Assembly: GCF_047675955.1 (NCBI RefSeq) | Contig: NC_132925.1 | Coordinates: 72,483,622-72,547,621, forward strand | Origin: Chlorocebus sabaeus | Lineage: Eukaryota > Chordata > Mammalia > Primates > Cercopithecidae | DNA length: 64,000 nucleotides | Direction: 5' to 3' | Shown: positions 48,636-59,345 of the stretch, piece after piece | Layout: every line of letters begins with the position of its first letter | How positions within the stretch are numbered: position 1 is the first letter of the stretch | Program-made: the position numbers and the translations under genes | The notes under the pieces: generated by a model | Database searches by the model: none | Seen by the model: only the letters and a program-made list of their open reading frames with translations | Told to the model about the DNA's origin: nothing

Positions 48636-48920
48636 GGAAGAATGGCTGGGGAAGCCACAAGAAACTTACAATCATAGCGGAAGGCAAAGGCAAACACATC
48701 TTCACATGGCCGAGAGAGAGAGAGAGTGAAAGGGGAAGTCTACACACTTTTAAACAACCAGGTCTTGTGAGAACTCACTCGAGACAGCACTAGGAAGATC
48801 GTGCTAAGCCATTAGAAACCACCCCATGATCCAATCACCTCCCAACAGGTCCCTCCCCCAACACTGGGGATTACAATTCAACATGCGATCTGGGTGGGGA
48901 TACAGAGCCAAGCCATATCA
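48636..48920 (-). mobile_element. MST/THE1-type MaLR LTR, second part of the split copy
   Basis: Resumes 'ggaagaatggctggggaag' and ends 'cagagccaagccatatca' at 48920. Together with 47991-48078 it makes a complete solo LTR. Confidence 0.9.
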
Positions 48921-49485
48921 GTGTCCCTCTGCTTTACACCCTCTGATGGTTGCTTATCTCATCAGCATAAAATCCAAGTCCTTACAATTAACTGTGAAGA
49001 CTTTGTGATCTGCCAACTCCTCATGGCCTCTCTGACCTCATTTCCTGTTAACCTCACCCTACTTGACTCTTCTCCCGGCCTTCTTACAGCCTGACTGCTT
49101 CTCTGACACAATGAGCACAGAGCTTTTGTGCTTGCTGCTGCTCTGCCTGGGGTTCTCAGCTCTCAGATATCCTCTCAGCTCTTTCCCTTACTTCCTTCAG
49201 CCTCATCTACAACGTTCTCAGTGAGTGTCTCAACAACAACAACAAAAAATTCCCAATCACTCAACTCCAACACTTCTGATCCCCCGTCCCTGATTTACCT
49301 TTCTTCTTAACATGCATCATTGCATATTTCACTTGTTTCTTATCAGTCTTTCCCTCTAGAATGAAACCGCCACCAGGGCACACATGCCTGTCTGATTCAG
49401 AGCTATGCTACCACTGTCTAGTGCCAGTGCCTGACACTGAGTAAGTGCTCAACATATATTTGGGAAATTAATGAATAATGAAACA
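48921..49485 (+). mobile_element. L2 LINE, right part of split copy
   Basis: Resumes with 'aaaatccaagtccttacaat', 'gtgatctgccaactcctc', 'gtgcttgctgctgctctgcc' and ends with 'gcctgacactgagtaagtgc' and 'tcaacatatatttggg', the L2 terminus. Confidence 0.88.
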
Positions 49486-50884
49486 GAACTTCAAAGAGAT
49501 TAAGAAATTTTCCTTACTTAAAGAGGTCAAAACAGGCAGGATTATTTGCAGTCTGAGTCTTAAGGTCTCTCTGCCATTGGGAAAGGCGGAATGCAGGCTC
49601 TTCTGGTTTTGGTCTACTCACATCTGAAAGCCTCTGAAGTGCTGTTCTTGCCAAAAAGTGTTTTTTAGAACTCTTTGCAAGGGTGCCCCAGTGAGTAAGA
49701 CTTGCAGGGGTGCCTGGCACATAACAAGCTGACACTGCTAACTCCTGGAGTTCTGTGTATAACCCAAATTCATAGCCCTTGACATGGCCTGTCAGCTTTC
49801 ACTGTCTTCGCTTCTAAATTTGTATGATCTTAGCATAATTAGCTCAGTTTTTGTCATTCCACAACTGCTAAGTATGCAGTGGCTGTGGCGTGTTACGGCT
49901 CCTCTCAGAAGCAGATGACATATCATGAAATATTTATTAAAAAAACAAGTGCAGGCTTCCTTAATTATTACCACTGACGGCTTTCCCCTCAAAGTCCAGG
50001 AGAGGTGAGGCTGTGTACTGCAGAACCACTTGAATATGATAATTTCCTTTTGATCTTTAATTTTCCTCTTTTGCATCAGAGTACGTTTTACAGCTTCTTT
50101 GAAAAGCTCCACTCAGCCTCACTGGCTGCTTGTTTATTTTCCCCAACCTGTAATGCCTTTTGTTTTATCCTTTGTATTTCATAGGCTGTGACAGATGAAT
50201 AAATATTGCCCCAACTGCTCTAGCCTTTAAAACTATTATTGCTCATTAACTCTCTTGGGTAGAATTATCCAGAAAATACACACTGGGGTTGTTTCCTGTT
50301 TTGTGTATTAATATTAAAAGTATCATTTCTTTCTCTGGGACCCCTGAAATGTATTCTTAGAAGTAGGGAGACAGGTCTTGGGCACAAGTTAACGACTTCG
50401 GGTCTTTGCTATGGAGGGCCTGTTTGTTGCTCGAGAGAATTACCAGTTCTTGGATAAGCAAGTAGAATTAGACAGTGAAAAGTACTTTAGCTTCTCACAG
50501 GGACACTGGAGCTCACAGGAAGGAAACAGGTTCATTAAAGACAGTTGGTCTTGGTCTTCTTCTTATCCTGGTTCCTACCTCCCTCCTTTCTTCTCTCTGT
50601 TTCTTTCCTTTTTTGCCTTTTGTCCCACAGTTCCCTCCTATGCAAATATGGGAAACTCATTTTTAATACATTGTCACATGTGACAAAGCCTGGGGTGTCA
50701 CACCTCTACACCCAGAGGACAGAAAGCCTATCCTGTGTGAGGATCATGAGATCATTAACCAGACAGCCACATTGCAACAGGAACACAACATCGTGTCCTT
50801 TCTCCACTGCCCTAAGCCTGCTTCTTTTTGGAGAAGCTGAAGAAATTGAAATGTATGGACACTTTTTGCACTAAGATCTCAAAA
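49486..50884. other. Unassigned stretch
   Basis: About 1.4 kb with no recognisable repeat. Overlapping frames up to 109 codons (50545-50874) lie in a C/T-rich patch and look like chance. Confidence 0.4.
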
Positions 50885-51212
50885 TACACTAGTCCCCCTT
50901 TGCCTATGGAGGATATCTTCCAAGACTCCCAGTGGATGCCCAAAACTATACATAGTACCAAATCTTATATAGACTATGTTTTTTCCATATATACCTATGA
51001 TAAAGTTTAATTTACAAATTCGATACAGTAAGAGATTAACAAAAACTAGTAATAAAACAGGACAATTATAACCATACCCAGAACAGTGTGCCATTTAAAA
51101 CTTATGAATTGTTTATCTCTGAAACTTTCCATTTAGTATTTCGAACCACAGTTGACCATGGGTAACTGAAACCATGGAAAGCAAAACCATTGATGACGAG
51201 GGAACTACTGTA
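50885..51212. mobile_element. Tigger-type MITE, complete, with TA TSD
   Basis: 324 bp from 'cactagtccccctttgcc' to 'gacgagggaactactg', with TA at both ends (50885-50886, 51211-51212). Interior: 'cccagtggatgcccaaaac', 'gataaagtttaatttac', 'gtaagagattaacaaaaac' and 'tgaccatgggtaactgaaac'. A Tigger/MER44-like family; exact name uncertain. Confidence 0.8.
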
Positions 51213-51229
51213 GTCATTTACTCTTTCCC

Positions 51230-51320
51230 AATGAATGAAGTAGAAGCTAGTCTAATGATCCCTACTTCATAGATGGTAAAGCTGAGAAATTGAGAAGCTA
51301 AGGTCAAAAATCAAAGTGGA
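51230..51320 (-). mobile_element. Possible MIR fragment, antisense
   Basis: 'gatccctacttcatagatgg' and 'taaagctgagaaattgagaag' fit antisense MIR weakly. Confidence 0.3.
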
Positions 51321-51683
51321 AACTGAGGGTAACTAGAGGGAGTACTTAATATATACAGAAGAACATATAGGACACAGTTAGACATAAAATACGATAACAA
51401 AAAGGATACTGAAAACACGCTATCTGACTCAAGAACTAGAACAGTATTAAAACAACTGAATTTGCCTGAATATACTCTCAAGTTAACCACACTCTTAAAT
51501 TTTGTGTTTATTTTTCCCTTGCTTTTTGTGAAATATTATTACCCTACTTGCTTACGTTTCTAAACAATATATTATCTAATTTTGGTTGTTTTCAAGCTTT
51601 AAAAAATGGTGACATATAATAAATGGTTCTGTGACTTAGTTTTTTACACAAATACAACACGGCCCTATCAGAAACAATACATG

Positions 51684-52073
51684 GGGTCTGTTTTAGTCTG
51701 TTTTCATACTGCTATAAAGAATTGACTGAGACTGGGTAATTTATAAAAGAAAGAGGTTTAATTGACTCACAGTTCAGCATGGCTGGGGAGACCTCAGGAA
51801 ACTTACAATCATGGTGAAAGGTGAAGGGGAAGCAAGACACCTTCTTCACAAGGTGCTACAAAGGAGAAGGGCCAAGCAAAGGGGAGAAGAGTCCCTTATA
51901 AAACCATCAGATCTTGTGAGAACTCACTCACTTTCATGAGAACAGCATGGGTGAAACTGCCCCCATGATTCACTTACCTCCACCTGGTCTCTCCTTTGAC
52001 ACATGTGGATTATGTGGATTACAATTCAAGATGAGATTTGGGTGGGGACACAAAGGCTAACCATAGCAGGGTC
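51684..52073 (-). mobile_element. MST/THE1-type MaLR LTR, antisense, solo, perfect 5-bp TSD
   Basis: LTR body 51689-52068, from 'tgttttagtctgttttcat' to 'aaaggctaaccatagca'. Identical pentamers GGGTC flank it (51684-51688 and 52069-52073). No internal region, so it is a recombined solo LTR. Confidence 0.93.
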
Positions 52074-52099
52074 CAAAAAATTTAAGCACATAATATGGG

Positions 52100-52400
52100 G
52101 GGTCATATTATTTCCAGACTAATAAAATGGTAAGAGCAAGCCTGAAAAGCCAGTGGGCTAGAATCCTAGAAGTCCAGGTACACCATTCAAATCCACCCTG
52201 TTCCTGGTTGCTCTGGTGGCAATTGTCTGTTCCTATCAGTGAAACAGACAATTCTGCAGTCTGTTTCAACATTTGTATGACAGTCACCCAGTAGAGCTAA
52301 CTGACCTGCACTGGATTGTGATAAGAATATTTTAGGCCACTGAGATTTGAGGTGTTTTTCGAGTGTCTGGTTTGCATTATCCTGATCAATACAGCCCCTT
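52100..52400 (+). mobile_element. Probable MLT1-type LTR 3' part
   Basis: The 3' end 'taggccactgagatttgagg', 'gcattatcctgatcaatac' matches an MLT1-like terminus; the upstream part is decayed. Confidence 0.45.
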
Positions 52401-52434
52401 TCTAGCCCAAATAACTTTTTTTTTCAGATTTTGC

Positions 52435-52735
52435 CTCCTGTTTGTCTCTTGATCAGACTCACTAGAGGTTTGTTGACTTTTCTAGTCTTTTCAAAGGACC
52501 GACTTTTGACTTAATGAATTATCTCTATTTAAACTTTATGTTTTTTATTTTGCTTTAAAAATTTTTTCTTCTGTTTCCCTTGAGTCTATGTGGTTGTTAT
52601 TGGTTTTAGTTCCTTTAACTAGTTGCTTAGCTCATTAATTTTCAGCCTTTCTTTTTTTCTTATATACATATCTAGAGCTATAAATTTTCTTGAAGCATTA
52701 GTTTTAGTCCATGTCACAAGTCTTGATCTGTAGTT
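52435..52735 (-). mobile_element. L1 ORF2 fragment, antisense
   Basis: Antisense ORF2 text: 'cttgatcagactcactagag', 'gtttgttgacttttctagtc', 'ttttcaaaggaccgacttt' and 'agagctataaattttcttg'. Confidence 0.75.
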
Positions 52736-52739
52736 ATAT

Positions 52740-52804
52740 CAGTTAGAATAGTATACACATGCTGCAGTAATAAACAGCTCCAAATTATCATTTGGTTAAA
52801 ACAA
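52740..52804 (-). mobile_element. Short ERVL/MaLR LTR-end fragment, antisense
   Basis: 'catgctgcagtaataaacag' and 'ttggttaaaacaactaagg' resemble the antisense start of MLT-type LTRs. Confidence 0.4.
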
Positions 52805-52875
52805 CTAAGGTTTCTAACAAGTTCACACTTGATGCAGATAATGTTGGTTCATGGACCACACTTTGAGATGCACTG
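52805..52875. mobile_element. MER5-type hAT end fragment
   Basis: 'tttctaacaagttcacactt', 'ggttcatggaccacac' and 'actttgagatgcactg' match the terminal part of MER5. Confidence 0.6.
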
Positions 52876-53549
52876 CTTTAAATTCATTTTTCCTCCTTAC
52901 TACACGGTACCTTAAGCTTAGTAATAGCTATGAAATAAGATATGTACCTTAAGCTATAAACTAGGTAAGTATCCTCTATCCTGGAAGCCACTTATTCCTT
53001 TTTGTTATCTGGTCAGACATCCTCTGAGGGCTTATCTTGAAGGTATTAATCTTCCCTTCTGGGTAGGGAATTTGGGGCAGGAAGAAGTTTCCTACCAAGG
53101 CAGTAGCAGGTATTTAACCCTGGATGCTGACCTGACATGGCCTTATTCAACCATCTGAGCCACATGTAAAGGCATTTCACACAACTCATGCAGTGTGCCA
53201 CTCCAGGCCTCATCCTTTTCCCTGACCTGCCCACCTTGAAAGGCACCCAACAAATTGAAACTCTGTTGGGTAGGTTAAATCTCACTATATCTACCAACAC
53301 TATATTCCACTTAAATGAGGGTCCTTCCTCATAAATCAACATTGGAGCACCCTATGAACCTATGCCACCATTGATTGGGTCAGAAGCAAGAAGCCAAGTG
53401 GGAAAGCTCCATGCAACAAGAATAATGAGGATTCACTGGAAAGCTCAGGTTCTTATTCCCATGAAGCCAGAGGTATTATAGTTGCTGTTCTTTCCATGAC
53501 ACCAGGTTATAAAGTTCTTCATGTATAAAAAGTTGAAAATTTTATTTTC
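52876..53549. other. Unassigned stretch
   Basis: Possible old LTR or ERV remnant by style, but nothing I can name. A 98-codon minus-strand frame (53046-53342) has no recognisable domain. Confidence 0.35.
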
Positions 53550-53663
53550 ATGCACCTGTGGTCCCAGCTACTCTGGAGGCTGAGGTGGGAGGATCAAATG
53601 CGCCCAGTTGGTCAAGGATACAGTGAGCCATGATTGGGCCATGGCTCTCCAGGGTCTCTGTCT

Positions 53664-53669
<6 letters not shown>
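53550..53669 (+). mobile_element. Partial Alu
   Basis: Contains 'tggtcccagctactctgg', 'aggctgaggtgggaggatc' and 'acagtgagccatgattg', then a short closing segment before the GA tract. Only about half an Alu is present. Confidence 0.75.

Positions 53670-53707
<38 letters not shown>
53667..53707. repeat. (GA)n microsatellite, about 20 units
   Basis: Perfect GA reiteration at the position of the Alu A-tail. Confidence 0.95.
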
Positions 53708-53710
<3 letters not shown>

Positions 53711-55444
53711 TTTTCCAACTCTAGGCTCATAAGAACATAATTCTTGACTGTTCAAAAGGTAGTGGCCATACCAAGGATGAGAAGTAGGAATGGTCTGCCC
53801 CTGGGCAGAAATGAGTATTTTAAAATTGCCTGCAAGGTGATAATTAAAAAAAAAACAGACTTGTGAGTTTTATTATTGTTTTCACATTTTGCATAGACAA
53901 GGCACCATCTTATTATCTGTATCTGGTACTGAGTGCTCTTACCAGCTGCTGCCACCGTCAAAAGGACAGGCTTCTAGGGGTTGAGGGCAGGAGGTGATGA
54001 GCAAGAGTGGGGCTCTCCATCATTGGGATTAGAGGGGAGGGTGTATATCCCTCCATTTAGCACCTAGGAGAGGCAGCCCTATGACAGTGGTGGCATGTGC
54101 GTGTCTGGAGTGTGAGGACTATATGCTGTGACTTTGGGAGCCAAATCCTAAAGTGAGTGGATGCCATGAGCATATCTGAATGAATTTGGGGGAATTTAGT
54201 CAAGGAACATTCTAGCTGCTATCCACAATGAAGTATAAGTATCAGAATCTCTTGCCCAATCTCACTGGACTTCCATAGGTTCCAGGGTTCTTATTTATCC
54301 ATTTCTCTGAAATGACTAAGATTAGATTTCTACCAATGTGGTAACGGGGGGTGGTGATACTAGATTTGATCTAATTTCAAACAATTGGGGAATGTGATGT
54401 TTCCTGTGTTTGTGTGTCAAGAAGCAGTCATAACTCTTATGCTATCTTGCTTATTTCCATATTTGTTCTTCAAATAACTCCCATGGCTTGAGGAAACCTG
54501 AGTGATCCTTTATTCCCTGGAGATAAGAGGGGTCAGCCTGACTCAGAAACATATCTCAAAATGCATCTTCCCCCAAGTAGCTGTTTGCTGTGTTCAAGTT
54601 AAGGGGAGAAATACCCCAGTTACAGGTAGAAGTTAGAGTCTTAGGAAATTAATCACCAGCACCATTTTTTTCCTTCCAATGATATCTAGCAGGTCCCCTT
54701 TCCTGTTCAATGAGACATTCTGGGCAGTAATAAGCAGGAATCGGAGTGTCCTGAGGAGGAAGAAGAAAATTGTGTCTCTACAAATATAGGGCATCTTGTC
54801 CTCCCCTTCCTACTGAAGCTTATTTGGCATGTCATCATTTTTCCATAGCCTGTCTGATCCCTCTGGATGGTATGCCATGGCCCTCCTTCAGTGACTGTTG
54901 ATGTTGCCAGACCAGCCTGTGTCCCTGCAAAGCAAGATCAGTGCCTCCCTGACCTTGAAGTCACCGTCAGATTATTGTTGGGTTCTCAAATTCTTTAATA
55001 GTAGGCTTTCAGAAGTCCACATTGGCTCATACCTGGGAATGAATTTTTCCCCCGACACAGAAGAAAATTCAGAGACTGTGAATGTTATGATCCTGAATGA
55101 TACAGAGTTCATTTGGGGCTTTAATGAGAAAGATTTAAATTCTCACCCCGTGATCAAATATTCTTTCTCATCCAGAGAATTAGGATTTGGCCACAGCAAC
55201 TATATCAATTCAGGGTCTCAGAAAAGGCTGAAAAGTAAAAGTAGTCTATTTTCTGAATTCACTCATCTTTTGAGGGCATTTTCTCTGGTCCCAGTGCTCC
55301 CTATTTCTTTGGGGCAATAAGAGAATCCCACCGCACCTCCATTCTGGCCTTAATTTTTTTGAAACAGTTCCTTCCCTGAAACATACATCAAAATTCGTCT
55401 GGATTGATGTAATGCTGGGATCAATTTAAGATTAAGTTATAATG
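53708..55444. other. Unassigned stretch with a 140-codon frame
   Basis: No repeat family recognised. The plus-strand frame 54898-55320 encodes 140 residues with no domain, signal peptide or membrane segment I recognise. A stop-free run this long is expected about once or more by chance in 64 kb of AT-rich DNA in six frames. Confidence 0.35.
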
Positions 55445-55985
55445 GCTAGTTTATTGATGTATTGCTGCAAAAAATCAGCCCACAATTTGGTGGCTTAAAA
55501 CAGCAATATTGATATATTATCACTTCCAGTTTCTATTGCTCAGTTCTTGGTTGAGTCTCTTGCACAGTTGCGGTCCTATTTTGGCCAGGGCTACAGGCAT
55601 TTGAAGGCTTGAGTGGGGTGGAAGGACCTACGTACTACGTGACTCATTTACATGCCTGACAATGTGATGCTGGCTGTTGGTTGGAGCTCCAGTTCCTCTC
55701 TACCATGTTGTGTGAGAGTTCTCAAGGCATGGCCGCTAACTTTTCCAAAGTGAGTGACCCAAGACCAAGGTAGAAATTGTGATGCCTTTTATGTCCTAGC
55801 CTTGGAAATCACTGCCACTTTCCCTGTATTCCGTTGGTAGAGACAAAAGTATGCCCAGGTTCAAAGGGAGAGAACACTGACCCTAATGCCTGATGGAGGA
55901 GTGTCAAGGTCACACTGTAAGAAGAGCATGTGGGATGGGATATGGATCATTGCAGCCATTTCTGGAAAACATAATCTGCCATAAT
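55445..55985 (-). mobile_element. Old MLT1-type MaLR LTR, antisense
   Basis: Antisense order: 'gatgtattgctgcaaaaaat', 'ttggtggcttaaaacagc', 'gatgctggctgttggttgg', 'ctcaaggcatggccgctaac', 'atgccttttatgtcctagcc' and 'ttggaaatcactgccacttt'. Nearly full length but highly diverged. Confidence 0.75.
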
Positions 55986-56724
55986 GGCTAATAAAAAAAT
56001 GCCATGAGTGTCCCAGGAGTAATATTGAAAACAGGGGTTACTTAGGTTTCTTAGGGTACAAAGCCTTATCACAAAGCCTGAATAGATAATGTTGGAAATA
56101 GGGTTGCTGCTTCCAATGTAATCTAGGGTAGCAACCAGAAACCATATATGAGAGATTCAGAAATGAGATTTAAAATCTGACTTAGGAGATCTTGCAAGTG
56201 TAAAAAAAGACAAAATATTAGCATTTACAATTTGAGAATGCTCCACTCTTCTCTCCTCCCCATATTTGCTTAAAATAAAAAGTTCTGAGATAGTTTTGGC
56301 TTAGGGAAGCTCTGACTTCGGAAGACAGGTTCTTGGGGCTTTGGGAATGCAGAGTTAAGAAAAAGGGGCTGGGAGAGTGGGATGAGAATGGAGAGTAAAA
56401 TGGAAAGAAGGGAGGGAAAGGTAAAGGATTTAGGCCTATAGTAGTGAGCTGATCTACTAGTGGCCTGAGATGAAGGAGGAGTGGGGAGTATAGTCTGACA
56501 GTTGTTACAGGGCAGTTGTTGGCTGTGAGGGTAGGTGAGGAAAGAGGATTTCAGGTGTTTGGACTGTGCATTTGATATGTTTTAGAGTTCTTGATGGATT
56601 TGGCCAAAGAATGGGATTCCCTTTAGGTTAATTTTGCCCCCATGAATTGTACTTTTGGAATGGGATTCATCTCAAAGACAATCACTTGGGTGTTGAGGTT
56701 CAAGAACTCAGAAATGAAAAGTGT
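55986..56724. other. Unassigned stretch
   Basis: Purine-rich patch at 56340-56520; otherwise nothing recognised. Confidence 0.4.
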
Positions 56725-56860
56725 CATTAACAGTGTGATCTCTGAAGTCCCATAGATCTGGGTACAAATCCTGGCTTATCACAAACTAGCTTTGGGGCTT
56801 GGGACAAATTCTCTACACTTCTAACTCCAGTCAAATGAGGTAGTATGTTTCTAAGTCTCC
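56725..56860 (+). mobile_element. MIR SINE 5' part
   Basis: 'gtgtgatctctgaagtccc', 'ctgggtacaaatcctggc' and 'ggggcttgggacaaattc' follow the MIR tRNA-like and core order. Confidence 0.7.
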
Positions 56861-57844
56861 TCTATTAAAATGTTAAGTTTTCTCCAGCATTTTAAATACT
56901 AGACCTTATGCAGTAGATTGAGCCCCAAATCATATGACTTCCTACATTTTGGCCTACAGGCAAAATCAGGGCTTTGAAAAATAGTCTCTGAGACAGGATA
57001 ATAAGAAGAGCCGCTTAAAATAGAGGTTCTCCAGCAAATTCAGGGCAAAGGACTCTTCGTTTAAGACAATTAAAGTTTTTCAGCCTTTGCTGTGGAAACT
57101 GGGGCATGCTACCTGGCTCTTCAACTTCTATGTGGCATAACATTCACATCAGGAAGGAAAAAAAGTTGTAAAAGAATTAAGTAAAATAGTGCTAAAATCT
57201 TAATTCTTTCAAAAATGCCCAAACTCTAATATGTCCTGATTAGATTTTAACTTTTCTGCCAGGCTATTCAAAGTGAAAGTGAAGGTGGAAACTGAGACCA
57301 AATATCCACTTTCCCTTCAAACTTACCGTTTTATTCTGGAAAATATTCGGACTTTTTTTTTTTTTTTTAATTGGGAGCTTAGATGGCGTTTTGCCTCTCT
57401 GCTATAAAAAGGAAGAGTTTCAATATGACTCATATGTAACTTGAAATTATTTTTTAAAGATTCTACTTTTTTCTATCCTTTGTTTCTAACCTGTAGGATT
57501 ATACTTGAATCTAGGGTCTTATGCTGCTGAAGGTAATAATGACAGTAATTGAATATGAAAAACCTGTAATATTCTGAAGCCTTTATCTACCCTCAAATTG
57601 GTTATTTCTTCCTTCTTTTTTTCCTTTCCTCTCCTCCTCTTTCTCCAAGCGCCATCTACATGGTTACATCATTGTAACCATGGTTACATCATTGTTTGAA
57701 CCAGTCACAAGGCCCAGAACTTTTCATATTCTCTCATTTAATTTTCATGACAACTCTCTGAGTCTCATTTTATTATCTCTAGCATAGATGTGGAAAAATA
57801 TGAACCAATATTGACACATTATTGAAAGGAATCCATAGTTTGTA
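56861..57844. other. Mostly unassigned; weak antisense MIR at 57705-57800
   Basis: T run at 57352-57368; tandem 20-bp repeat at 57659-57695 (separate entry). 'ctctcatttaattttcatg' and 'acaactctctgagtctc' (57730-57765) suggest decayed antisense MIR. Confidence 0.4.
57659..57695. repeat. 20-bp tandem duplication containing palindromes
   Basis: The unit catggttacatcattgtaac occurs 1.85 times. The junction creates the perfect palindrome GTAACCATGGTTAC (57674-57687), close to an RFX X-box. Confidence 0.85.
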
Positions 57845-58078
57845 TTAAGGTTCTGTGTTGTACATTCTGTGGATTTTTACAAATGCATGATGTCATGTAT
57901 TCACCATTACAGTATCATTTAGAAGAGTTTTGTGACCTAATAAATAGTTTCTATGTTCTACCTATTCATCCTTGCCCCACCTCCCTGAGCCCCTGGCAAC
58001 CGCTTATATTTTCACTGTCAAATTGTTTTGCCTTTTCCAGAATGTCACATGGTTAGAATCATACAATACAATCTGCAG
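57845..58078 (-). mobile_element. Old L1 3' UTR, antisense, left part
   Basis: 'acaaatgcatgatgtcatg', 'ccctggcaaccgcttatatt' and 'agaatgtcacatggttag' belong to an antisense L1M 3' UTR. The copy is split by the following LTR. Confidence 0.65.
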
Positions 58079-58380
58079 AGTAAGTTGGCTGGCTGGAGAT
58101 CCAGGGAAGGGCTGATGCTGCAGTTCGACTTTGAAGGCAGTCGCCTGGCAAAATTCCTTCTTCATCAGGGAGCCTCAGTCTTTTTCTATTAAGGCCCTCA
58201 ACTGATTGGAGGAGATCCACCCATATTATGAAGGGTAATCTGCTTTACTCGAAGTCTACTGATCTAAATGTTAATCTCAGCTAAAAAAAAAAATACATTC
58301 ACAGAAACATTTTGAATAATGTTTGACCAAATACCCGGGTCCCATGACCTAGCCAAGTTGCCACATTAACCATCATACTT
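58079..58380 (-). mobile_element. ERVL-class LTR (MLT2-related), antisense, partial
   Basis: Antisense marks: 'gaagggctgatgctgcag', 'ctcaactgattggaggag', 'ttatgaagggtaatctgc', 'aaatgttaatctcagc', 'aatgtttgaccaaatac' and 'attaaccatcatac' at the far end. It interrupts the L1. Confidence 0.7.
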
Positions 58381-58384
58381 AGCG

Positions 58385-59018
58385 TGTGAATTTAAAGTCT
58401 CTCCATTTTTTTTTGTGACTTCATAGCTCATTTCTTTTTACAGCTGAATATACTCCATTGTATGGATGTACCACAGTTGTTGATGAACATCTTGGTTGCC
58501 TCTAGTTTTTGGCAGTTATGAATAAAGCTGCTATAAACATTCGTGTGCGGGTTTTGTGTGGACATAATGCTTGATGATATGGTAAGACTATGTGTATGTT
58601 TGTGAGAAACTGTCAGTTCTGGAGTGGCTGTACCATGTTCTATTTCCACTAGCAATGAATGAAAGTTCCTATTGTTCCATATCTTCAGCAGCATTTGGTA
58701 TTGTCAATATTTTTTAGCCATTCTGATAGGTGTGTAGTGATATTTCACTGTTGTTTTAACTTGCAATTCTCTACTGACATATGATATTCATCATCTTTTT
58801 CTATGCTTATTTGCCAACTATATGTATTAGTTGGTGAGGCGTCTATTCAGATCTATTGGCCATTGCTTGAGTTTTGTTTTTCTATTGTTGAGTTTTATGA
58901 GTTCTTTGTATATTGTAGAGGCAAGTTTTTTTTTAAATCATATATGTGTACTGCAAATATTTTATTCATCCGTGGGCTTGTCTTTTCTTTTTCTTAAGTT
59001 TTATTGCTTTTTAAAAAG
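58385..59018 (-). mobile_element. Old L1 ORF2 end, antisense, right part
   Basis: 'ctccattgtatggatgtacc', 'gttatgaataaagctgct', 'ccactagcaatgaatgaaag', 'agccattctgataggtgtg' and 'gagttctttgtatattgtag' follow the antisense order of L1 ORF2 C-terminal sequence. Confidence 0.85.
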
Positions 59019-59328
59019 ACAGTCTTTCTGTAATCCCAGCACTTTGAGAGGTCAAGGTGAGTAGACCACCAGAGGTCAGGAGTTCGAGACCAGCCTGGCC
59101 AACAGGGTGAAACCCTGTCTCTACTAAAAATAAAAAAATTAGCCAGGCAGTGGCACACATCTGTAATCCCAGTTACTTGGGAGGCTGAGGCAGGAGAATT
59201 GCTTGAACCCGGGAGGCGGAATTTGCAGTGAGCAGAGACCGTGCCATTGCACTCCAGCCTGGGTGACAGAGCGAGACTCCACCTCAATAAATAAATAAAT
59301 AAACAAACAAACAAACAAACAGTCTTTC
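59019..59328 (+). mobile_element. AluS-like, slightly 5'-truncated, with TSD
   Basis: Starts at 'tgtaatcccagcacttt', lacking the first ~20 bp of Alu, and ends in an (AAAT)n(AAAC)n tail. Identical 10-bp repeats acagtctttc lie at 59019-59028 and 59319-59328. The target is the antisense L1. Confidence 0.93.
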
Positions 59329-59345
59329 CAAATTATTAAAATTTT

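Noticed and set aside
49365..49385. CTCF-like core 'cgccaccagggcac'
   Set aside because: Lacks the second half of the CTCF consensus and lies within the L2; not supported.
50545..50874. 109-codon plus-strand frame rich in Leu/Phe/Ser resembling membrane segments
   Set aside because: It arises from a C/T-rich patch read in overlapping frames; no start context or homology recognised.
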